Notes under the pieces: model-generated
What the model saw: the letters and a program-made list of their open reading frames with translations, nothing else
Told to the model about the DNA's origin: nothing
Database searches by the model: none
Source: Amarolinea aalborgensis
Lineage (GTDB): Bacteria > Chloroflexota > Anaerolineae > SSC4 > Amarolineaceae
Direction: 5' to 3'
DNA: 19,248 bases
Assembly: GCF_900491745.1 (NCBI RefSeq)
Contig: NZ_UETR01000053.1
Location: forward strand, 1-19,248
Shown here: positions 7,278 to 14,009 of the stretch, in pieces
Layout of the letters: each line of letters begins with the position of its first letter
Position numbering within the stretch: the first letter of the stretch is position 1
Program-made: the position numbers and the translations under genes

Positions 7278-7985
7278 ATGACATCTAGCAACATCAATCG
7301 AACCATTCTCGTTGTGGATGACGACAAGAAAATTGTCCAACTGGTCTCGCTCTATCTCAAGCGCGAGGGTTATCGCGTCCTAACGGCCTTCGATGGGCAA
7401 GAGGCTCTGGAGCTGGCGCGCAGCAAGCAGCCCGATCTGATCGTGCTCGACCTCTTTCTGCCCGAGCTGGATGGCGTGGACGTTTGCCGTCTCATACGCA
7501 CCGAATCCCGTGTGCCGATCATCATGTTGACGGCCCGCGCCACGGATGAGGATAAGCTGCTGGGCCTTGACATTGGCGCTGACGACTACTTGACTAAGCC
7601 CTTCAACCCACGCGAACTGGTGGCGCGCATACGGGCCGTTTTGCGGCGCACGTGGCCGGAGGAGGATGCGAATCCCGATCTCAACTTTGGTCAGCTCCAC
7701 ATCAGCCTGCTGCGCCGCGAGGTGATTGCGCAAGGCCAACCGGTTGCCCTCACCCCAACCGAGTTTCGTTTGCTGGAGACCTTGGCGCGCGACCCGGGGC
7801 GCGCGTTCAGCCGTTCTGAGCTGCTCGACCGCGCGTTCGGCTTTGATTATGACGGCATCGAACGCACCGTGGACGTGCATATCATGAACTTGCGGCGCAA
7901 AATCGAGCCGCAGCCCAGCACGCCGCGGTACATCATGACAGTGCCTGGTTTTGGCTACCGCTTCGAGGGCAATCATGCTGCGTAG
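7278..7985 (+). CDS. OmpR/PhoB-family response regulator
   Basis: 235 residues. The receiver domain (about 9-122) has the acidic pocket D14-D15-D16, phospho-acceptor D58 (LIVLDLFLPELDG), T85 and K107 (LTKPFNP), so all key residues are present. The C-terminal winged-helix DNA-binding domain (about 135-230) has LTPTEFRLLETLARDPGRAF, the recognition region TVDVHIMNLRRKIEP and the YRFEG end typical of the family. No clear ribosome site precedes the ATG. It overlaps the sensor kinase gene by 11 bp, so the two are translated together as a cognate pair. A likely target is the tandem-repeat promoter at 6382-6414. The stimulus is unknown. Confidence 0.95.
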   Translation: MTSSNINRTILVVDDDKKIVQLVSLYLKREGYRVLTAFDGQEALELARSKQPDLIVLDLFLPELDGVDVCRLIRTESRVPIIMLTARATDEDKLLGLDIGADDYLTKPFNPRELVARIRAVLRRTWPEEDANPDLNFGQLHISLLRREVIAQGQPVALTPTEFRLLETLARDPGRAFSRSELLDRAFGFDYDGIERTVDVHIMNLRRKIEPQPSTPRYIMTVPGFGYRFEGNHAA

Positions 7986-9315
7986 TTTGCGCGTGCGCCT
8001 GCTGCTCGCCATCATCCTCGTCGTGCTGGTCGCGGTCAGCGTGACGGCCATTGTGGCCCGCCAACGCACCACCGGTGAATTTCAGCGCTACGTCGAAAGC
8101 GGCGGCAATTCGGCCAATCGCCGCTTTGCCTTCGTGCTTGCGCGCTCCTATGCCGTCAACCAGGGCTGGAGCGGCATCCAGGCCGAAGTTGACCGCCTGG
8201 CGCAGATCACGGGCGAGCGCGTGGTGGTGGCCGACCAACGCGACCGCGTCGTGGGCGACTCCGAGGAGACATTGATCGGTCAACCGGTGCGCAGCAATTG
8301 GCCGCCGCCCTTCGCTATCATGGTTGCGGGCAACAGCCGCGTCGGCTCCCTCTATCTCGGCCCGCTGACCGGCCCGCGTGAGGCCGATGCCGCTTTTGTC
8401 TCCGCGCTCAACCGCTCGCTGCTGCTCAGCGCCTTACTGGCGGGGTTGGCCGCCGTGGCCGTGACGCTGGTGCTGTCTGGGCGCATTGTGGAGCCGGTGC
8501 AGCGGCTGACCGCCGCGGCCCGGCGCATGGAGAAGGGCGATTTGAGCACGCGCGTCAGCGTACAAACCGATGACGAGATCGGCCAACTCGCGCACGCTTT
8601 CAACGCCATGGCCGGCAGTCTGGGCAAGCAAGAACAACTGCGGCGCAACATGGTCAACGACGTTGCGCACGAACTGCGCACCCCGCTGACCAACCTGCGC
8701 GGCTACCTGGAGGCCGCCCGTGATGGCCTGGTGGGCACTGACGCCGCGCTGGTAGATAATCTCTACGACGAGACGATGCTCCTGAGCCGCCTGGTGGCCG
8801 ATTTGCAGGAGCTGGCGCAGGCGGAGGCCGGGCGCCTGACGCTCATGCGCGAGCCGACGGCGCTTACCGGCCTGGTTGAACAGGCCGTGGGCATGCTGCG
8901 GCCGCAAGCCGAAGCGAAAGGCGTGACGCTCATCACCGATTTGCCAACCGATCTGCCAGCCGTGGACGTGGATCGCGCGCGTGTGGGCCAGGTGCTGCGC
9001 AATCTCCTGCAAAACGCCCTGGCCCACACGCCCGCGGACGGCGTCATTACTGTCGCCGCGCGGCCCGCCGAGCAGAGCGTGCTGGTTTCGGTGCATGACA
9101 CCGGCAGCGGCATTGCGCCCGAGCACCTGCCGTACGTTTTCGACCGCTTCTATCGCGCCGATCGTCTGCACACCAGTCAGACCGGCCGCGCCGGGCTGGG
9201 ATTGGCTATTGTCAAACAACTGGTGCAAGCCCATGGCGGCGTGGTCAACGCGGTCAGCGAAACGGGCCGCGGCAGCACCTTTACCTTCACCCTCCCCATC
9301 GCTCAACCTGTCTGA
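7975..9315 (+). CDS. Membrane sensor histidine kinase (HAMP, HisKA, HATPase)
   Basis: 446 residues from the ATG at 7975, which lies inside the end of the response regulator gene. A TTG-started reading from 7951 would only add residues before the first membrane segment. TM1 is about 8-28, an extracytoplasmic sensor region about 30-148, TM2 about 150-170. A HAMP domain follows (RIVEPVQRLTAAARRMEKGD), then HisKA with phospho-acceptor H232 in NDVAHELRTPLTNLRGYLEA. The HATPase_c domain shows an N box (LRNLLQNALAHT), G1 (DTGSGIAPEHL), F box (FDRFYR) and G2 (GRAGLGLAIVKQLV). All catalytic motifs are intact. The sensor region matches no named ligand domain that I can recognise. Confidence 0.95.
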   Translation: MLRSLRVRLLLAIILVVLVAVSVTAIVARQRTTGEFQRYVESGGNSANRRFAFVLARSYAVNQGWSGIQAEVDRLAQITGERVVVADQRDRVVGDSEETLIGQPVRSNWPPPFAIMVAGNSRVGSLYLGPLTGPREADAAFVSALNRSLLLSALLAGLAAVAVTLVLSGRIVEPVQRLTAAARRMEKGDLSTRVSVQTDDEIGQLAHAFNAMAGSLGKQEQLRRNMVNDVAHELRTPLTNLRGYLEAARDGLVGTDAALVDNLYDETMLLSRLVADLQELAQAEAGRLTLMREPTALTGLVEQAVGMLRPQAEAKGVTLITDLPTDLPAVDVDRARVGQVLRNLLQNALAHTPADGVITVAARPAEQSVLVSVHDTGSGIAPEHLPYVFDRFYRADRLHTSQTGRAGLGLAIVKQLVQAHGGVVNAVSETGRGSTFTFTLPIAQPV

Positions 9316-9385
9316 TTGCCAGTTCCCCTGTCCATCCTGCCCAAGTTGGCGCACAAGGTTAGTCGTTGCCCTGGCATTGGCAATG

Positions 9386-9414
9386 CTGGCAGGCGCGCCC
9401 TTCCGTGCTATACT
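9386..9414 (+). promoter_or_regulatory. Promoter of the secreted jelly-roll protein gene
   Basis: TATACT (9409-9414) carries a TGC extension, and CTGGCA (9386-9391) matches the -35 at 4/6 with a 17-bp spacer. The start near 9421 gives a leader of about 24 nt with GGAG at 9434-9437. This separates the gene from the kinase operon, which stops at 9315. Confidence 0.55.
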
Positions 9415-9444
9415 CCTCGGCATCCTCTCTGCCGGAGCGCACCG

Positions 9445-10848
9445 ATGACGCCAATTCGCCTTGCTTTTATGCTGGTGCTCGTGTTTGGGCTGCTGCCCGC
9501 CGCGGCTATCACTCGCCCCGCGGCCGATACGCCGCTGCCCCTGCTCAACGGTGATTTCGAGGCCGGCTTCAGCCCGGTCCTCATCGGCGGCGTGAGCGGC
9601 GCCGTGGGCAACGGTTGGACGCCTTTTGTAATCAGTGGGACGCTGGCCTTCCAGGCCGGCCAGGTCGAGCCGCCGCTCAACCATTGGCAGGTGTTCGCGG
9701 CTGACGCAGGCAGCTACCGCGCAGGCATCGCGCAAACGGTAACAGGCGACCTGCAGCCGCAGGACGGCCTGCGCGCCACGGTCCGCGTCTACCCGCCCGC
9801 CAGCGTGGACGGCATCACCAAGACGATCGGCCTCGATCCCCTGGGCGGCAGCGACCCGACCGCGCCGTCGGTCGTCTGGAGCAGTGCGGGCAGCCAGGGA
9901 GCCTGGGCCACGCTGACAGTGACAGCGACTGCGGCGGCAACGCAGACGACTGTCTTTGTCAAGGTGGAGCAAGCCGCGGACGGTCGGCATGGCCTGGTCT
10001 TCGTGGATGATGTGACGCTGCTGCGCGTCGCGCGCGCCCAGCGCGCCTTTCTACCTTACATGACGATGCCGCTGGGCGCCCCAACCTGGCAGTACCAGGC
10101 CGCTGGCGTCATCACCGGCGCGGCGTCGTGCACTTCAACCGGCTTGCAAGGACGCGTGATCGCGGCCGGCGGCGCGCCGCAGGCTGGCGTGCGCGTCAAG
10201 GTGTGGTCCGCGCAGCCCGGCGGCCCGCAGATGACCGTGGTCACCGCGGCCGATGGCCGCTGGCAGGCGCTGCTCGATGCAGCCGCGCCCCTGGCCGGCC
10301 GTTGGCAAGTGGCCGTGGTGGACGGCCGCGAGCGCCTGCTCTCTCCCCTCGTGGGCCAGATTGGCTTCCTGGATTCGCTCAGCGCGGTAGAAGCGCCGGG
10401 CATCCCCACCAGCGCAGACTGCATCAACGGTCATCAATGGTTGACGGTCAACTTCCAGGCGCAGACCAGCTTCCCGGATTACACACTGGTGTCCACGCGC
10501 TACATCTCGTGCCAGGACAACCACATGAACCACAACCTGCGCGTGTGGGTCATCGAGGCCGATGGCGCGCAGCGCCGCGGCACGCTGGTTCGCTTTCATG
10601 AACGGGGTGGTTTTGAGCAAGATAGGCCCACTGGCGCCGATGCCTATAAGCCGGCCGGTTACATTGACTACAACTTGCCGCGCACCCAGGAATTTACCGT
10701 GCGCGTATTGGCCGGCCCCTCCGACACCACCGCTTTCTTGAGCAGCATGACCCCGCCCGTCATCGAAAGCTGCACGGGCAACACCTGGGGACATTATTCT
10801 TACGAGGTGATTTTTCAGCACCGCGCGGCAGCGAACGTAGGCCCGTAA
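9445..10848 (+). CDS. Secreted protein: jelly-roll (CBM-like) domain plus carboxypeptidase-regulatory-like domain
   Basis: 467 residues from the ATG at 9445. The open frame continues upstream to 9316, but that extension has no signal peptide, crosses the predicted promoter and lacks a ribosome site, whereas GGAG lies 7 nt before this ATG. The signal peptide is residues 1 to about 26. A jelly-roll fold of the CBM4/9 type is suggested by NGDFEAG (35-41) and FVDDVTL (186-192). A short linker with RAFLPYM (200-206) follows. Residues 229-300 (GLQGRVIAAGGAPQAGVRVK) resemble a carboxypeptidase-regulatory-like Ig fold. The remaining C-terminal part, about 300-467, was not recognised. No catalytic motif is visible. 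It converges with the next gene, 12 bp away. Confidence 0.82.
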   Translation: MTPIRLAFMLVLVFGLLPAAAITRPAADTPLPLLNGDFEAGFSPVLIGGVSGAVGNGWTPFVISGTLAFQAGQVEPPLNHWQVFAADAGSYRAGIAQTVTGDLQPQDGLRATVRVYPPASVDGITKTIGLDPLGGSDPTAPSVVWSSAGSQGAWATLTVTATAAATQTTVFVKVEQAADGRHGLVFVDDVTLLRVARAQRAFLPYMTMPLGAPTWQYQAAGVITGAASCTSTGLQGRVIAAGGAPQAGVRVKVWSAQPGGPQMTVVTAADGRWQALLDAAAPLAGRWQVAVVDGRERLLSPLVGQIGFLDSLSAVEAPGIPTSADCINGHQWLTVNFQAQTSFPDYTLVSTRYISCQDNHMNHNLRVWVIEADGAQRRGTLVRFHERGGFEQDRPTGADAYKPAGYIDYNLPRTQEFTVRVLAGPSDTTAFLSSMTPPVIESCTGNTWGHYSYEVIFQHRAAANVGP

Positions 10849-10860
10849 CCCTGAATTCGG

Positions 10861-12012
10861 TTAAGGAGGCGGCGGGAGCGCCCGGCCCGAATCCGGATTC
10901 ACCATTAGAGTGGAAACGTCCACCGCCTCGAAGTCGGAGCCATGCACACGGATTTGCAGCTGGTGCAGATCTTCATCATCCCAGCGTGGGTCTGGGGCGC
11001 CGGAAAGAAACCAGTTGCTGCCATTATCGGCGATCATCATGCCGTAGCGCTTGAGCGCCGTCAAGATGACGCGGTTCGCGGCGGAAAAAGGGCTGATGTC
11101 GAAACTGGCCTTGAGCCGGAAGCGCTGTCCCATCGGCGGGCGGGCTGGATCAGTGGAATCCGAAGCAAAATGGCGCGCCGGCCACACGTAGGCGCGACGC
11201 GTGTCGTGCACGGTGAAGCGCAGCGCATGCGTAATCGCGCCGCGCGCAACCTCATCATAAGTGACCAGCCCGGGCAGGATGGGCAGACCCGCGGCATCGG
11301 CCGAGGTCCAGGTGGCGGGGCGCAGGTTGTGCGCCAGCAGATCAAAGACGGCGCCCGAACCGGCCTCCCACTGATTGCCAGATTGCGGCCACGCGTAGTA
11401 CAATTCGTACAGACGGCAGTTGTCGCGTTCGACAACCAGCACATGCCGGTCGCCGCTGCTGTCAGGCCCGCCTTCGATCGGCGCATCGGGCGGGATCGGA
11501 TAGGGACCAGGATCGCTTTGGTCAGGATACCAGATGAAGGTGATGGGAACAAGCGGTTGGCTGCCAGGCGCGGTGGTGAAAGGAATGCCGATCGGTCCAC
11601 CATCCCATTCACCGGCGCCAAAATCAGCGTGTACGCCGGTGTTGGCCCCGATCGTGGCGATATACGCCTGGGACTGTGAATCGAGTGGCAAGGTATCCAC
11701 TCGGGTATTCCAGATATTGTCCGATGGAAAGAAGGGACAGGTGCTCAGGGGTGTACATGCTTCTTGCCAGCGCGCCGCCACCTGCTGGATGTCGGTCACG
11801 GTAATAACGCCATCGCCGTCACGATCGAAGCGGGGATCGCTGGACATCGCCGGCCAGCGACCAGCCAGCGCCGTGACATCCTGGACATCCACGTGGCCGT
11901 TGTGGTCAAAGTCCGGGCAGGTTCCGGCGGCCGAGATCGGCCTGGCTGTGCCTGCCAGCACGACAAGACAAAGCGACGCCGCTGCGCTGATTAAGAGCCA
12001 TTTTGATCGCAT
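10861..12012 (-). CDS. Secreted protein with dockerin-like EF-hand pair and a conserved domain of unknown function
   Basis: 383 residues from the ATG at 12012, with GGAGGT (12017-12022) 4 nt upstream. A longer frame to 12111 is rejected because it crosses the promoter and hides the signal peptide (residues 1-29). Residues 32-80 contain two 12-residue calcium loops: D34-D36-N38-H40-D42-D45 and D63-D65-D67-V69-T71-D74, each followed by a hydrophobic helix with a final RW, as in type I dockerin repeats. Residues about 90-380 form a domain with SDNIWN, DPGPYPIPPDAPIEGG, RHVLVVERDNC, LPILPGLVTYDEV, RRAYVWPARH and DPRWDDEDLHQL. From memory this is a conserved secreted family found in soil bacteria; I know of no assigned activity. 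No cohesin gene is seen nearby. Confidence 0.82.
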   Translation of the reverse strand: MRSKWLLISAAASLCLVVLAGTARPISAAGTCPDFDHNGHVDVQDVTALAGRWPAMSSDPRFDRDGDGVITVTDIQQVAARWQEACTPLSTCPFFPSDNIWNTRVDTLPLDSQSQAYIATIGANTGVHADFGAGEWDGGPIGIPFTTAPGSQPLVPITFIWYPDQSDPGPYPIPPDAPIEGGPDSSGDRHVLVVERDNCRLYELYYAWPQSGNQWEAGSGAVFDLLAHNLRPATWTSADAAGLPILPGLVTYDEVARGAITHALRFTVHDTRRAYVWPARHFASDSTDPARPPMGQRFRLKASFDISPFSAANRVILTALKRYGMMIADNGSNWFLSGAPDPRWDDEDLHQLQIRVHGSDFEAVDVSTLMVNPDSGRALPPPP

Positions 12013-12055
12013 GAAGACCTCCGTTCGACCAACCTGCATCCTGATACGTGGCAGC

Positions 12056-12085
12056 ATTATACGCGCACAAGCCGCGCGGCGGCAA
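12056..12085 (-). promoter_or_regulatory. Promoter of the EF-hand secreted protein gene
   Basis: On the minus strand TTGCCG (12080-12085) and a perfect TATAAT (12056-12061) are spaced by 18 bp. Transcription would start near 12049, giving a leader of about 37 nt with the strong GGAGGT ribosome site. The intergenic region is shared with the divergent gene at 12174. Confidence 0.55.
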
Positions 12086-12173
12086 GTGGGGGCAACCAAC
12101 CCAATGCTCACGCACGAGGCGGCGGGGCGCTGCAGATGGCAGATAAAATTATCCTGAGCAAGGGCACAGAGAT

Positions 12174-13250
12174 ATGACGCAAGAAACCGTTGGTTATGTT
12201 GAACTTGAATGGACGTGCCGGCAGTGCGGCCGACGCAATCCAGGGGAGCGCAAAACCTGCGCCAGCTGCGGCGCGGCCATGCCCGCGGATGCCGCGTTCG
12301 AGGCGCCCGCGCAGCAAGAACTGATCACCGACAAGGGCAAATTGGCGCGCGCGGTGCTCGGTCCCGATATTGCGTGCGGCTTCTGCGGCACGCGCAATCC
12401 AGCCGACGCCAAGATATGCAAACAATGCGGCGCTGATCTGACCCAGGGCAAAGCGCGCAGCAGCGGGCAGGTCGTGGGCGCGCTGCGCACCGGGCCGGCA
12501 CCCGAAGCGGCGTGTCCCTTCTGCGGCGCCATGAACCCGGTCACGGCCACCAAGTGCAAGCAGTGCAACGGTAACCTGGCGGCTGCGCCGCCGCCTGCGG
12601 TCGCGCCCGCGGCGCAGCCGGTCAATTCCCGCTGGATGTGGCTGGCGGTAGCTGCGGTCATCGGCTTGTGCCTGCTGGGCGTCATCCTCTTCAGCGCCAC
12701 GGGCAGTCGCCGCACAGAAACCGTGGCGACGGTGCAGAGCGTGCAATGGCAGCGCACCATCGCCATCCTGGGCCTGCGCCCCTCGACGGCGTCAGCCTGG
12801 CAGGACCAGGTGCCAGATGGCGCCGACATCAACACATGCGAGGATCGGGTGCGCTACACCCAGGATGAACCGGCCGCCAATGCTGAAAAAGTGTGCGGCA
12901 CGCCCTATGTGGTTGACCAGGGCAGTGGTTTTGGCAAGGTGGTGCAAGACTGCAAGTACAACGTCTACGAAAAATGGTGTGAATACCAGACGCTGCAATG
13001 GACGGTGATCAACACCGTGGTGGCTGAGGGTGCTGATCTGTCGCCCGCCTGGCCGCAGGCGCAGCTGACGCAGGGCGAACGGGCAGGCCAGCGCGGTGAA
13101 AAATACGTGGTGGTGTTCAATAACGACGGCCAGCAGATCACCTACACCCCGGCCAGTGCGGATGACTTTGCTCAATTTGCGCCCGGCAGCCGCTGGAGCC
13201 TGACCGTGAACGGTTTCGGCTCTATCACGGACATTCAACCTGCGCCCTGA
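12174..13250 (+). CDS. Membrane protein with three N-terminal zinc fingers and an extracytoplasmic domain
   Basis: 358 residues. Three Cys4 modules share the spacing C-x2-C-x3-N-x6-C-x2-C: C15/C18/C29/C32, C68/C71/C82/C85 and C114/C117/C128/C131. The first also has W13, matching the full RanBP2-type pattern. A Pro/Ala-rich linker leads to one membrane helix at about 154-174. The C-terminal 180 residues hold several cysteines (CEDRVRY, VCGTPYVVDQGSGFGKVVQDC, EKWCEYQ) and resemble an uncharacterised domain seen in Chloroflexota. The fingers would be cytoplasmic and the last domain outside. AAGGG (12160-12164) may be the ribosome site; TAAAAT at 12144-12149 is a possible -10. The methyltransferase gene starts 10 bp after its stop. 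The role is unknown. Confidence 0.85.
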   Translation: MTQETVGYVELEWTCRQCGRRNPGERKTCASCGAAMPADAAFEAPAQQELITDKGKLARAVLGPDIACGFCGTRNPADAKICKQCGADLTQGKARSSGQVVGALRTGPAPEAACPFCGAMNPVTATKCKQCNGNLAAAPPPAVAPAAQPVNSRWMWLAVAAVIGLCLLGVILFSATGSRRTETVATVQSVQWQRTIAILGLRPSTASAWQDQVPDGADINTCEDRVRYTQDEPAANAEKVCGTPYVVDQGSGFGKVVQDCKYNVYEKWCEYQTLQWTVINTVVAEGADLSPAWPQAQLTQGERAGQRGEKYVVVFNNDGQQITYTPASADDFAQFAPGSRWSLTVNGFGSITDIQPAP

Positions 13251-13260
13251 GGAGAGTGTC

Positions 13261-13830
13261 GTGCCTGCAACGGACGCCCAACGCTGGAATCGTCGCTATC
13301 AAGAGGGACAACACGCCGGTTTTGAGCGGCCGCGCGCGTTTCTGCTGGCGCAGGCCGCCTGGCTGCCAACCCACGGCCTGGCGCTAGACGTGGCGATGGG
13401 CCTGGGCGCCAATGCTGGCTGGCTGCTGGCGCGCGGCCTGCGCGTCATCGGCGTGGATATCAGCGAAGTCGCCGTGCGCCAGGCCCGCGCGCGTCAGCCC
13501 GGGCTGCAAGCCGTCGTCGCCGACTTGACCGCGTTCAGCCTGCCGGCGCAGTCGTTCGATGTCATCGTCAATTTCTATTACCTGCAGCGCGATCTGTGGC
13601 CGCAGTTTGTGCAAGCCCTGCGCCCCGGCGGCGTCCTAATTCTTGAAACGCTGACGCAGGCCGTGCGCCAGGTGCGCCCCGACATCTCACCGGAGTTTCT
13701 GCTGGCGCCTGGCGAACTGCGCCAGGGTTTTGCCGGGCTTGACGTTCAAGTCTACCGTGAGGCATGGATCGAAGCCGGCTGCGACTCACGCCGCGCGGTG
13801 GCGAGCCTGGTGGCGACGAAACCGCGGTAG
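13261..13830 (+). CDS. Class I SAM-dependent methyltransferase, TehB-like
   Basis: 189 residues starting at GTG 13261, with GGAGAG (13251-13256) just upstream and 10 bp from the previous stop, so it is co-transcribed. The N-terminal WNRRYQEG matches the small TehB/thiopurine-type methyltransferases. Motif I is LDVAMGLGANAGWLL (D43), a variant of DxGCGxG in which the central Cys-Gly is replaced by Met-Gly. The acidic residue after beta2 is D66 (VIGVDIS), motif II is ADLTAFSLPAQSFDVIV, and post-motif RPGGVLILET (121-130) is clear. A fold for binding S-adenosylmethionine is well supported. The substrate is not predictable; tellurite or small-molecule detoxification is only a family analogy. Confidence 0.88.
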   Translation: MPATDAQRWNRRYQEGQHAGFERPRAFLLAQAAWLPTHGLALDVAMGLGANAGWLLARGLRVIGVDISEVAVRQARARQPGLQAVVADLTAFSLPAQSFDVIVNFYYLQRDLWPQFVQALRPGGVLILETLTQAVRQVRPDISPEFLLAPGELRQGFAGLDVQVYREAWIEAGCDSRRAVASLVATKPR

Positions 13831-13848
13831 AAGGTCGAAGGCTCAAGT

Positions 13849-14009
13849 GCAGAGTGCAAAACGCAGAGTGCGAAATGCTGAAAGCTGAATGAGGAATGAG
13901 GAATGAGGAATGAGGAATGAGGAATGAGGAATGAGGAATGAGGAATGAGGAATGAGGAATGAGGAATGAGGAATGAGGAATGCCAAACGCAAAGTGGAAA
14001 GTGAAAAGC
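13849..14009. repeat. Heptanucleotide tandem array (13 perfect copies plus degenerate flanks)
   Basis: GAGGAAT is repeated 13 times without error at 13891-13981. Read in the same 7-bp phase, the flanks are degenerate heptamers: gcagagt, gcaaaac, gcagagt, gcgaaat, gctgaaa, gctgaat before, and gccaaac, gcaaagt, ggaaagt, gaaaagc after. The periodicity therefore spans about 23 units. It resembles the short tandemly repeated repetitive sequences with 7-bp units known from cyanobacteria. It fills the gap between the methyltransferase and CDF genes and supplies the first in-frame ATG of the CDF frame. Array length is probably polymorphic. Confidence 0.9.

Noticed and set aside
9316..9444. N-terminal extension of the secreted jelly-roll protein
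   Set aside because: It would place 43 charged residues before an obvious signal peptide and run through the promoter at 9386-9414.
8434..9990. 518-codon minus-strand open frame antisense to the sensor kinase and the secreted protein
   Set aside because: High-GC shadow: the plus-strand genes carry complete recognised domains, while this product is Gln/His/Arg-rich with no family features.
12013..12111. N-terminal extension of the EF-hand secreted protein
   Set aside because: It crosses the TATAAT promoter and the GGAGGT ribosome site and would bury the signal peptide.
12108..12835. Minus-strand open frames of about 212 codons opposite the zinc-finger gene
   Set aside because: Antisense to a gene with three intact Cys4 motifs and a membrane helix; no independent support.
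13887..13982. Possible CRISPR array
   Set aside because: Units are 7 bp with no spacers and no cas gene is nearby; it is a simple tandem repeat.
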